From positions 408-36,593 of the forward strand of contig NZ_LMMZ01000011.1 of NCBI RefSeq assembly GCF_001422885.1: 36,186 bases of DNA. Reading direction: 5' to 3'. The position numbers and the translations under genes were made by a program. The DNA is from Methylobacterium sp. Leaf104 (lineage in GTDB: Bacteria > Pseudomonadota > Alphaproteobacteria > Rhizobiales > Beijerinckiaceae). The stretch's first letter is position 1. Each line of letters opens with the position of its first letter. Of the stretch, positions 29,843 through 36,186 are shown one piece after another. The notes below the pieces were generated by a model that was not told where the DNA came from, searched no databases, and saw only the letters and a program-made list of their open reading frames with translations.

Positions 29843-30583
29843 GTGCCCGCGTCCCAAACCCGTGCCGAACGCCTGGCGGACGCGATCGCCGGCGACATCC
29901 TCGCAGGAACCCTCGCACCGGGCGTTCATCTCGACGAGCAGGTCCTCGCCAGGCGCTTCGGCGTCTCGCGCACGCCGGTGCGCGATGCCCTGCGCCTGCT
30001 CAGCGGGACCGGATTGATCGACCTTCGCCCCCGCATCGGCGCCACGGTGCGGACGATCACGCCCGACGAGCTCGACATGCTCTTCATCGCCATGGGCGAG
30101 GTCGAGGCGACCTGCGCGCGCCTCGCCACCCTGAGCATGACCCCCGCCGAGCGGGCCGCCCTGCAGAACCTGCACGAGGCGATGGGCCGCCTCGCCGAGG
30201 CGGGCGACCGGGAGGGCTACGCCGACGCGAACCAGACGTTTCACGGCGCCCTCTACACGGGCGCGCACAACAGCGTCGTGGAGGAGATCGCCATCTCTCT
30301 TCGGCAGCGCCTCACGCCCTATCGGCGGGCACAGTTCCGGGCACCCGGGCGCCTGCAGCGCTCGCATGCGGAGCACGGTGCCGTCGTCCGCGCCGTGCTG
30401 TCGCGGGATGCGTCCGCGGCGAACGCCGCCATGCTGATCCACATGAGCATCGTCGAGGACGCGTTCGAGACCGTGGACGCGGTCCCGGCCCAGGACCGTG
30501 CGACGGCCCGCGAGGCCCCGGACCGGCGGAAGCGTCCGGCCGACGAACCGGCCGGCCTCCGCCTGGAGCGGCTGCGCCGCTGA
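29843..30583 (+). CDS. GntR-family (FCD-type) transcriptional regulator
   Basis: A 246-residue regulator. The winged helix-turn-helix spans residues 7-72: LADAIAGDILAGTLAPG, then the recognition segment LARRFGVSRTPVRDALRLLS and the wing GLIDLRPRIGATVR. The all-helical FCD ligand domain follows from about 78 to 215, with conserved metal or ligand positions such as the ANQTFHGALYTGAHN segment (His) and SHAEHGAVVRAV. The last 30 residues are Arg/Pro-rich and not conserved. The start is GTG 29843 with GAGAG close upstream. It is divergent from the channel-deaminase-importer-xdh unit and upstream of the cysteine hydrolase/AtzGEH unit, so it may control either or both. Its effector is unknown; an acidic ureide or purine intermediate is plausible. 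Confidence 0.88.
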   Translation: MPASQTRAERLADAIAGDILAGTLAPGVHLDEQVLARRFGVSRTPVRDALRLLSGTGLIDLRPRIGATVRTITPDELDMLFIAMGEVEATCARLATLSMTPAERAALQNLHEAMGRLAEAGDREGYADANQTFHGALYTGAHNSVVEEIAISLRQRLTPYRRAQFRAPGRLQRSHAEHGAVVRAVLSRDASAANAAMLIHMSIVEDAFETVDAVPAQDRATAREAPDRRKRPADEPAGLRLERLRR

Positions 30584-30604
30584 CCGCGCCGTCGAATGTC
30601 GCAG

Positions 30605-30625
30605 CCTGCCGGACAACGAGGCAGG
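30605..30625 (+). terminator. Weak hairpin after the GntR gene
   Basis: A 6-bp stem pairs cctgcc (30605-30610) with ggcagg (30620-30625) around a 9-nt loop, 22 nt after the gntR stop. No T run follows; CATAAT at 30632-30637 just beyond could instead be a -10 for the next gene. Terminator function is tentative. Confidence 0.3.
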
Positions 30626-30747
30626 ATCGGGCATAATTTGGGCGTGTCGAGCGGCACCGGTGCATACATGATCGGGGCAGATTCGCGGTCGGGCGCAGCC
30701 TCTGCACGCCCGTCGCCGGGAACGACCCTCCGACCCGGTGCCCCGGC

Positions 30748-31422
30748 ATGTCCCAGATCCTCGCGGCCGAACCCGCCCCCCTGCCCATCGATCCCGCGAC
30801 CACGGCGCTGGTCGTCATCGACATGCAGCGCGACTTCCTGGAGCCGGGCGGCTTCGGCGAGACCCTGGGCAACGACGTGTCGCTGCTCCAGGCGGCCGTG
30901 CCGCCGATCCGCGCCGTCCTCGCCGCCGCGCGCCGGGCCGGACTCCTCATCGTGCATACACGGGAGGGTCACAAGCCGGATCTCTCCGATGCGCCGCCGG
31001 CCAAGCTGGAGCGGGGCGAGCCCTCCGCGCGGATCGGCGCGCCGGGTCCGATGGGCCGCATCCTGATCCGGGGCGAACCGGGCCACGGCATCGTCCCCGA
31101 ATTGGCGCCGATGCGGGGCGAGGTGGTCATCGACAAGCCGGGGAAGGGCGCCTTCTACGCCACCGATCTCGGGGCGGTCCTCGCCGCCCGCGGGATCGGC
31201 ACCCTGCTGGTCTGCGGGGTCACCACCGAGGTCTGCGTCCACACGACGATCCGCGAGGGCAACGACCGCGGCTATCGCTGCGTGGCGATCGGGGACGGGT
31301 GCGCCTCGTACTTTCCCGAATTCCACCGGGTCGGCCTCGCGATGATCGCCGCACAGGGCGGCATCTTCGGCTGGGTCGCCGCCTCGTCGGCGGTGATCGC
31401 GGTCCTCGGCGCCGCGCGCTGA
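30748..31422 (+). CDS. BiuH-like cysteine hydrolase (isochorismatase family)
   Basis: A 224-residue amidohydrolase. Superfamily catalytic residues are D25 ([10 protein letters not shown]), a lysine in [13 protein letters not shown] (K133 by alignment to biuret hydrolase, K130 being the alternative) and C163 ([12 protein letters not shown]). The [13 protein letters not shown] and [16 protein letters not shown] blocks and the terminal QGGIFGWVA closely resemble biuret amidohydrolase BiuH as I remember it. BiuH turns biuret into allophanate and ammonia. The neighbours are an NCS2-type permease and AtzG, AtzE and AtzH homologues, the same company BiuH keeps in cyanuric-acid operons. It is clearly distinct from rutB. 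A ureide other than biuret is possible. Confidence 0.82.
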   Translation: MSQILAAEPAPLPIDPATTALVVIDMQRDFLEPGGFGETLGNDVSLLQAAVPPIRAVLAAARRAGLLIVHTREGHKPDLSDAPPAKLERGEPSARIGAPGPMGRILIRGEPGHGIVPELAPMRGEVVIDKPGKGAFYATDLGAVLAARGIGTLLVCGVTTEVCVHTTIREGNDRGYRCVAIGDGCASYFPEFHRVGLAMIAAQGGIFGWVAASSAVIAVLGAAR

Positions 31423-31506
31423 GCGCGGGGCCGGCGCCCGACCGAAACCACGTCCAGGCACGCGCAGGCACGCGGGAGCGGCACACCAGCAGGAAGGACC
31501 CAGGTC

Positions 31507-33123
31507 ATGGCGGCGGACACACACGGGACGGGGCCGGCGACATCCGGCATCGGCGGGCGCTTCCGTCCGGGGCTCTGGGTGCCGGGCGACTGGAACGCCT
31601 TCTTCGGCTTCGGCACCAACATCCTCGTCAACCTCCTGGTGCTCACCGGCCTCCTGCGCTTCGTGCTCGGCATGCCCGACGCGATCACCTTCGGGCGCAT
31701 CCTGCCGGCCATCGGGCTGATGCTGTGCCTCTCCACGGCCTATTACGGCTGGCTCGCCTACCGGCTCGCCGAGGCGACCGGGCGCGACGACGTCTGCGCG
31801 CTGCCGTCGGGCATCAGCGTGCCGCACATGTTCATCGTGGTCTTCGTGATCATGCTGCCGATCAAGCTCGCCACCGGCGATCCGCTGAAGGCCTGGGAGG
31901 CGGGCCTCGCCTGGGTCTTCATCCAGAGCTTCATCCTGATGATCGGCGGATTCGCCGCCCCGGTGATCCGACGGATCACCCCGCGGGCGGCGCTGCTCGG
32001 CACGCTGGCCGGCGTCTCCGTCACCTTCATCGCCATGCGCCCGGCCCTCGAACTCATCACCACCCCGGTGATCGGCGTCGTGGCCTTCGCGATCATCCTG
32101 CTCGCCTGGTTCGGGGGCCTGCGCTACCCGGGCCGCCTGCCGGCGGGCCTGGTGGCGATCCTGTTCGGGATGGTGGTGGCCTGGGGGGCCAAGCTGTTCG
32201 GCCTCGATATGGGCGGCGTCAGCGGCCCCGGCCTGGCGGCGGCGTTCCAGGGCATCGGCTTCTCGGTGCCGCTGCCCGCCGTCGGTCACGTCTTCTCGGG
32301 GTTCGACTTCATCGGGATGATCCTCGTGACCGCGATCCCGTTCGGCATCTACGACCTCGTGGAGGCCATGGACAACGTCGAGAGCGCCGAGGTGGCGGGG
32401 GACCCCTATCCCACCACCCGCGTGCTCACGGCCGACGGCGTCGTCAGCCTGATCGGCTGCCTGATGGGCAACCCCTTCATCAACGCGGTCTATATCGGCC
32501 ATCCCGGCTGGAAGGCGATGGGCGGGCGCATCGGCTATTCCTTCGCCACCGGGGCGGTGGTCCTGCTCCTGTGCTGGCTCAACCTGGTCTCGCTGCTCTC
32601 CAGCCTCGTGCCCGTGGTCGCGATCGCCCCGATCCTGCTCTACATCGGCATGCTGATCGGCGCGCAGGCCTTCCAGGAGACGCCCCATTCCCACGCGCCG
32701 GCCATCGTGCTCGCCTTCGCGCCGCACCTGGCCGCCTGGGCCAAGACCCTGATCGACGGGGCGCTGGGCGCGGCCGGCACCAGCGCGGCGGCGGTGGGCC
32801 TCGCCAAGCTGGGGCAGGCGGGGGTGCTCTACGAGGGCCTCGGCGTCCTCGGCGAGGGCGCGATCCTCGGCGGGCTGATCCTCGGCGCCATCGCGGTGTT
32901 CATCATCGAGCGCGACTTCGCCAAGGCGGCCGCCTTCGCCCTCGCGGGGGCGGCGCTCACCTTCTTCGGCTTCATGCACGGCCCCGCCGTCGGCATCGCG
33001 GTCACGCCCGGCCTGGCGCTTGCGTACGCGATGGTGGCGGCCCTGCTCTACGCCGCGGCGCGCTCCACGGCGACCGCACCCGCCGGGCCGCCCTCGACAC
33101 ACGCCGCCGTGCCGGCAGAATAG
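31507..33123 (+). CDS. NCS2/AzgA-like permease
   Basis: A 538-residue inner-membrane transporter with about 12-14 hydrophobic segments. The N-terminal WVPGDWNAFFGFGTNILVNL and the central FGIYDLVEAMDNVESAEVAG, then CLMGNPFINAVYIGHPGWKAMGGR (abbreviated here), match a subgroup of nucleobase transporters related to AzgA, not the UraA/XanQ group seen at 11987. Long Ala/Gly-rich loops lie near 400-450. It starts at ATG 31507, 84 nt after the cysteine-hydrolase gene, and precedes the AtzG-like gene by 59 nt. Members of this subgroup travel with cyanurate, ureide or hydantoin degradation genes. The substrate is presumably what the downstream AtzGEH set degrades. Confidence 0.82.
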   Translation: MAADTHGTGPATSGIGGRFRPGLWVPGDWNAFFGFGTNILVNLLVLTGLLRFVLGMPDAITFGRILPAIGLMLCLSTAYYGWLAYRLAEATGRDDVCALPSGISVPHMFIVVFVIMLPIKLATGDPLKAWEAGLAWVFIQSFILMIGGFAAPVIRRITPRAALLGTLAGVSVTFIAMRPALELITTPVIGVVAFAIILLAWFGGLRYPGRLPAGLVAILFGMVVAWGAKLFGLDMGGVSGPGLAAAFQGIGFSVPLPAVGHVFSGFDFIGMILVTAIPFGIYDLVEAMDNVESAEVAGDPYPTTRVLTADGVVSLIGCLMGNPFINAVYIGHPGWKAMGGRIGYSFATGAVVLLLCWLNLVSLLSSLVPVVAIAPILLYIGMLIGAQAFQETPHSHAPAIVLAFAPHLAAWAKTLIDGALGAAGTSAAAVGLAKLGQAGVLYEGLGVLGEGAILGGLILGAIAVFIIERDFAKAAAFALAGAALTFFGFMHGPAVGIAVTPGLALAYAMVAALLYAAARSTATAPAGPPSTHAAVPAE

Positions 33124-33182
33124 ACACCGCTCCGCGTGGCCGGGAGTCCGGCCCCGCGGAGGGACATCTCGGGAGGACGCCC

Positions 33183-33383
33183 ATGTCGGAGCCCAACGAC
33201 CCGCCGCCCGGCGGCCTCGACGCCTATATCGACGCGGCGGCCGGGCTGCTCGCCATTCCCCTCGATCCGGCCTGGATCGGCGCCATCGGCAGCAACCTCG
33301 CGGTCCTGCGCGCCGCGGCCGACCACGTGGCCGCGTTTCCCCTGCCCGACGAGGCGGACGCCGCCCCGGTCTACGAAGCATGA
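33183..33383 (+). CDS. atzG: AtzG-like small amidase partner (DUF4089/HpxX-like)
   Basis: A 66-residue protein of the DUF4089 type: LDAYIDAAAGLLAIPLDPAW, then VLRAAADHVAAFPLPDEADAAPVYEA. In Pseudomonas sp. ADP the homologous AtzG binds AtzE and is needed for a stable, active 1-carboxybiuret hydrolase. HpxX is the equivalent in Klebsiella oxalurate genes. GGGAGG precedes the ATG. Its stop overlaps the amidase start in an ATGA junction, ensuring equal synthesis. Confidence 0.88.
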   Translation: MSEPNDPPPGGLDAYIDAAAGLLAIPLDPAWIGAIGSNLAVLRAAADHVAAFPLPDEADAAPVYEA

Positions 33384-34804
33384 GCGGTTCGGACACGATG
33401 CCAGACCCGCGGCCCGATCCGAGCACGCTGACGGCCGAGGCGCTGGCGACGGCGTTTCGCGACGGAACCACGACCGCCGCCGCGAACGTCGCCGCGACCC
33501 TGGCGCGCATCGCGCGGGTCGACGGCGCGGTGAACGCCTTCACGGACGTGCTGGCGGAGCGCGCGCGGACCCGCGCCACGGCCGTTGACGCGGCCCAGGC
33601 CCGCGGCGAGCCGGCGGGGCCTTTGGCCGGCGTGCCCTTCGCGGTCAAGAACCTGTTCGACATCGCCGGGCTGCCGACCCGGGCCGGCGCGAAGATCAAC
33701 CGCGACCGCGCCCCGGCGGCCCGCGACGGCGCCCTGGTGCGCCGGCTGGAGGCGGCGGGCGCGATCCTGGTCGGCGGCCTCAACATGGGCGAGTACGCCT
33801 ACGACTTCACCGGCGAGAACGTCCATGACGGGCCGACCCGCAACCCGCACGCGCTGGGCCACATGTCCGGCGGCTCGTCGGGCGGCTCCGGCGGGGCCAT
33901 CGGGGCCGGCCTGGTGCCGCTCGCGCTGGGCTCCGACACCAACGGCTCGATCCGGGTGCCCTCCGCCTTCTGCGGCTGCTTCGGCCTCAAGCCCACCTAC
34001 GGGCGCCTGACGCGGGCGGGCAGCTTCCCCTTCGTCGGCAGCCTCGACCATCTCGGCCCGATGGCCCGCAGCGTCACGGACCTCGCCCTCGGCTACGACG
34101 CCATGCAGGGGCCGGACCCGGACGATCCCGTGGCCACGACGCGGGCCGCCGAGCCGGTCCTGCCCGGCCTCGGCGAGGGTCTCGGCGGCCTGCGCGTCGC
34201 GGTGGCGGGCGGCTACTTCGCCCGCGGCGGAGACCCCGAGGCCTTCGCGGCGGTGGCCGTGGTGGCCCGAGCCCTCGGCGCCGCGCGCACGGTCGAGATC
34301 CCGGAGGCGGCCCGCGCCCGGGCGGCGGCCTATCTCATCACGGCGGCCGAGGGCGCGGCCCTCCATCTCGAGCGCCTGCGCACGCGCGGGCACGACTTCG
34401 ACCCGGCCGTGCGCGACCGGCTGATCGCCGGGGCCATGATCCCCGCCCCGCTAGTCGAGCGGGCGCAGCGCTTCCGCCGCTGGTACCGCTCCGCCGTGCA
34501 CGCGCTGTTCCGCGAGGTCGACGTGATCCTGGCGCCCGCCACCCCGTGCCGTGCGCCCCGCTCGGGGCAGACCAGCTTCGTCCTCGACGGGGTGACCCTG
34601 CCGGTGCGGGCCAATATCGGCGTGTTCACCCAGCCGATCTCCTTCATCGGCCTGCCGGTGGTGGCGGTGCCGGTGCGCCTCGACGACGGCCTGCCGCTGG
34701 GCGTCCAGGTCATCGCAGCCCCCTGGCGCGAGGACCACGCCCTGCGGGTGGCCCACCAGCTGGAGCGGGACGGTGTGGTCCAGGCCCCCGTGGCGAACCT
34801 GTGA
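33380..34804 (+). CDS. atzE: AtzE-family amidase (1-carboxybiuret hydrolase / HpxY-like)
   Basis: A 474-residue amidase-signature enzyme. The Ser-cisSer-Lys triad is K90 (PFAVKNLFDIAG), cis-S166 (SGGSSGGSGG) and nucleophile S190 (GSDTNGSIRVPSAFCG); the 76- and 24-residue spacings are those of the family. FGLKPTYGRLTRAGSFPFVGSLDHLGP follows (abbreviated here). AtzE hydrolyses 1-carboxybiuret in cyanuric-acid breakdown; HpxY relatives act in oxalurate utilisation. The gene overlaps atzG by 4 nt and lies 11 nt before atzH. No allophanate hydrolase (AtzF) or cyanuric-acid hydrolase (AtzD) is in the window, so the substrate is open. Confidence 0.88.
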   Translation: MSGSDTMPDPRPDPSTLTAEALATAFRDGTTTAAANVAATLARIARVDGAVNAFTDVLAERARTRATAVDAAQARGEPAGPLAGVPFAVKNLFDIAGLPTRAGAKINRDRAPAARDGALVRRLEAAGAILVGGLNMGEYAYDFTGENVHDGPTRNPHALGHMSGGSSGGSGGAIGAGLVPLALGSDTNGSIRVPSAFCGCFGLKPTYGRLTRAGSFPFVGSLDHLGPMARSVTDLALGYDAMQGPDPDDPVATTRAAEPVLPGLGEGLGGLRVAVAGGYFARGGDPEAFAAVAVVARALGAARTVEIPEAARARAAAYLITAAEGAALHLERLRTRGHDFDPAVRDRLIAGAMIPAPLVERAQRFRRWYRSAVHALFREVDVILAPATPCRAPRSGQTSFVLDGVTLPVRANIGVFTQPISFIGLPVVAVPVRLDDGLPLGVQVIAAPWREDHALRVAHQLERDGVVQAPVANL

Positions 34805-34815
34805 GCGAGGCCGCG

Positions 34816-35196
34816 ATGATCATCGACGATCCGGCCGTGAAGGCCGAGGTGGCGGCCGCCTTCGCGGCCTACGAGGCGGCCCTGGTGGGCAACGACGTGC
34901 CGACCCTGGAGGCCCTGTTCCACGACGATCCGCGGACGATCCGCTACGGCGGCGGCGAGAACCTCTATGGGATGGACGCGATCCGGGCCTTCCGCCGGGC
35001 GCGCGCGCCCGAGGGCCTGGCCCGCGCGCTCAGGGACACGGTCATCACCACCTACGGTGCCGATACCGGGATCGCCATGACGCTGTTCACCCGGCCGGGC
35101 GCGCCGGGCCGCATCGGGCGCCAGAGCCAGACCTGGATCCGCTTTCCCGACGGCTGGAAGGTGGTCGCCGCCCATGTCAGCGTCATCGAGGGCTGA
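34816..35196 (+). CDS. atzH: AtzH/HpxZ-like protein (DUF3225, NTF2-like fold)
   Basis: A 126-residue protein of the DUF3225 group. The sequence begins MIIDDPAVKAEVAAAFAAYE and includes VPTLEALFHDDPRTIRYGGG and RIGRQSQTWIRF, both characteristic. In Pseudomonas ADP the relative AtzH deaminates 1,3-dicarboxyurea. In Klebsiella HpxZ is encoded with oxalurate genes. ATG 34816 is chosen because GAGG is 5 nt upstream and homologues begin there; a GTG at 34801, overlapping the amidase stop, is the alternative and would add five residues. It ends in a stem shared with the convergent hypothetical gene. Confidence 0.87.
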   Translation: MIIDDPAVKAEVAAAFAAYEAALVGNDVPTLEALFHDDPRTIRYGGGENLYGMDAIRAFRRARAPEGLARALRDTVITTYGADTGIAMTLFTRPGAPGRIGRQSQTWIRFPDGWKVVAAHVSVIEG

Positions 35197-35220
35197 TCCG
35201 TCGGCGGGGCGGCGGATCAG
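35193..35220. terminator. Inverted repeat containing both convergent stop codons
   Basis: A perfect 8-bp inverted repeat pairs ctgatccg (35193-35200) with cggatcag (35213-35220) around a 12-nt loop. The atzH TGA lies in the left arm and the stop of the minus-strand hypothetical gene in the right arm. It likely ends transcription in both directions. Confidence 0.5.
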
Positions 35221-35786
35221 GCGCCGTCGAGCGCCTTGGACAGGCGGCGCACGCGCCCCCCGCGCTTCTCGTAGGCGAAGAGCGCAGCGAGGCTCTGTCC
35301 ATCGGGCGCGGCGGCATCGGCCGGGGTGCCTTCCCAGTCCGCCTCAGGCGTCGGGGCCTCCGTCCCGGACGGGGCCGTGCCGAGGGGCGGCAGGCGCAGG
35401 CCGGCACGCCGAACCACCTCCCGGTCCCGCTCGATCTGCGCCGCCGTCTCGGCGTCGGTCAAGACCAGCGCGGAGGCGCCGTCCCGGAACCGGATCTCCA
35501 CGGACCAGGCCGGCCGCGCGTCGCCGCCGAGGACGTCGAGGCCAGCCTGCGCGACGGCAGCGGCGAGGCCCAGCGGGTTCGGCAGAGGGCCGGTGGCCGC
35601 CAGGGCCTCCCGCAAGCCCCGCGCGATGCCGCTGCGCCGCGGGGCCTGCCGCTCAGGCGGCGCGAGGACCAGGGCCTCCAGGTCCTCGACCCCCCGCAGG
35701 CTTCCGTCGGGCAAGCCGAAGACGCCGAATTCGTAGGATCCCGGCCCAGGGCCGAAGGTTCCGGCGGTGATCTGAATGGCGATCAT
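35217..35786 (-). CDS. Hypothetical protein, 189 aa
   Basis: I do not recognise this family. The protein begins MIAIQITAGTFGPGPGSYEF, has no signal peptide or membrane segment, and contains two low-complexity parts: LAPPERQAPRR near 60 and a Pro/Ala/Thr-rich linker near 145-165. A small globular domain is suggested by the beta-like segment WSVEIRFRDGASALVLTDAE followed by a helix (TAAQIERDREVVRRAGLRL). ATG 35786 with GGAAAG upstream fits; an ATG at 35840 lacks support. It converges with atzH and faces away from rfbC, so it is probably a separate unit. Confidence 0.6.
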   Translation of the reverse strand: MIAIQITAGTFGPGPGSYEFGVFGLPDGSLRGVEDLEALVLAPPERQAPRRSGIARGLREALAATGPLPNPLGLAAAVAQAGLDVLGGDARPAWSVEIRFRDGASALVLTDAETAAQIERDREVVRRAGLRLPPLGTAPSGTEAPTPEADWEGTPADAAAPDGQSLAALFAYEKRGGRVRRLSKALDGA

Positions 35787-35866
35787 CGATACTTTCCGTC
35801 CGAGCCGATCCCGATGCCCGGGGGTTGAGAGGTCCATCAACGTCGAACGTCGTCAGGTGTCGCGAG

Positions 35867-35887
35867 GCCCTGTGTCGGAAACAGGGC
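35867..35887. other. Hairpin in the leader region before rfbC
   Basis: gccctgt (35867-35873) pairs perfectly with acagggc (35881-35887) around the loop gtcggaa. It lies in the 239-nt divergent gap between the hypothetical gene and rfbC, so it is not placed as a terminator; a leader or operator role is possible. A TTGACA hexamer at 35961-35966 follows, without a clear -10. Confidence 0.35.
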
Positions 35888-36025
35888 GCGCGCCCGGGAT
35901 CGCATTCGACCTCCGATTGCCGTGGAGCTAGGATCGACGTCGAACAGCCCCCTGCGACCCTTGACAGCTCGGGATCGAGACCGGCCAAGGACGGATCAGG
36001 TCCACGCTTTCGAGGTCTTTCCGGC

Positions 36026-36186
36026 ATGCAGGTGATCGAGACGGAGATTCCGGCGGTGCGGCGGGTGGTGCCGACGCGCTTCGGCGATGACCGCGGCTGG
36101 TTCTCGGAGACCTACCGGGCCGACATCCTGGCGCGCGCCGGCATCGCGGACGTGTTCATCCAGGACAACCAGTCCTTCTCCGCCCC
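36026..36186 (+). CDS. rfbC: dTDP-4-dehydrorhamnose 3,5-epimerase, N-terminal part
   Basis: The first 53 codons of a gene running off the right edge. The sequence starts MQVIETEIPAVRRVVPTRFG and continues DDRGWFSETYRADIL and FIQDNQSFSA. The signatures DDRGWFSETY and QDNQSFS are those of RmlC/RfbC, which epimerises dTDP-4-keto-6-deoxyglucose during dTDP-rhamnose synthesis in the cytoplasm. GAGG lies about 10 nt before ATG 36026. It marks the end of the nitrogen island and the start of surface-polysaccharide genes. Confidence 0.9.
   Translation, partial: MQVIETEIPAVRRVVPTRFGDDRGWFSETYRADILARAGIADVFIQDNQSFSA

Noticed and set aside
27087..29918. A 943-codon open frame on the minus strand read as one protein
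   Set aside because: Only the part after 28448 is the amidohydrolase. The rest runs in the wrong frame across the channel gene, which has its own signal peptide and ATG at 29539. Long open frames are expected by chance at this GC content.
30319..33786. A 1155-codon minus-strand open frame
   Set aside because: It lies antisense to the cysteine hydrolase, NCS2 permease and AtzG/AtzE genes, with low-complexity composition and no family motif.
35961..35989. TTGACA as a firm rfbC promoter
   Set aside because: No acceptable -10 exists at 16-18 nt spacing (GCCAAG at 17).

Overview
The window is a GC-rich (roughly 70% G+C), densely packed bacterial chromosome segment. Protein similarity recalled from known families points to an alphaproteobacterium, most likely Methylobacteriaceae (Methylobacterium or a relative). 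The grounds are the fused urease gamma-beta subunit, the RutR-RutABCDF set without RutE or RutG, and frequent GTG/TTG starts. No mobile element, CRISPR array, tRNA or rRNA was seen. A chemotaxis-receptor C-terminus lies at the left edge and the start of an rfbC-type epimerase at the right edge. Everything between them looks like one nitrogen-scavenging island.

Layout, left to right. Bases 190-4538 (minus strand) carry a urease operon: ureAB fusion, ureC, ureE, ureF, ureG, without ureD. Bases 4758-6317 (plus) carry a PuuE-type allantoinase and rutR. Bases 6571-10454 (plus) carry the pyrimidine-ring operon rutA-B-C-D-F behind a RutR-like operator. Bases 10497-10748 (minus) carry a small exported protein. 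Bases 11110-13354 (minus) carry a urate/xanthine-type NCS2 permease followed by urate oxidase. Bases 13528-15492 (plus) carry a large exported alpha/beta-hydrolase, convergent with a small unknown protein. Bases 16050-17580 (plus) carry a fused OHCU decarboxylase-HIU hydrolase and two more small exported proteins related to the one at 10.5 kb.

Bases 17584-29539 (minus) form a long probable operon, or two. It encodes a Tsx-like outer-membrane channel, an 8-oxoguanine-deaminase-type amidohydrolase, a nucleoside-type ABC importer (ATPase, two permeases, BMP-family binding protein) and xanthine dehydrogenase XdhA, XdhB with its chaperone XdhC. A GntR/FCD regulator at 29.8 kb is divergent from it. 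Bases 30748-35196 (plus) carry a BiuH-like cysteine hydrolase, a second NCS2-type permease and an AtzG-AtzE-AtzH (HpxX-Y-Z-like) set.

Together the genes describe uptake of purines or nucleosides, oxidation to urate (XDH, or 8-oxoguanine deamination), and urate to 5-hydroxyisourate to OHCU to allantoin (uricase, HIUase/OHCU decarboxylase). Allantoin is then opened by PuuE. Uracil is degraded in parallel by Rut enzymes. Terminal ureide and carboxybiuret-like amides may be handled by AtzGEH and BiuH-like enzymes, and urea is hydrolysed to ammonia by urease. Missing from the window are ureD, rutE, rutG, guanine deaminase and any recognisable allantoate or ureidoglycolate enzyme. The AtzGEH module may fill part of the last gap, but that is inference.
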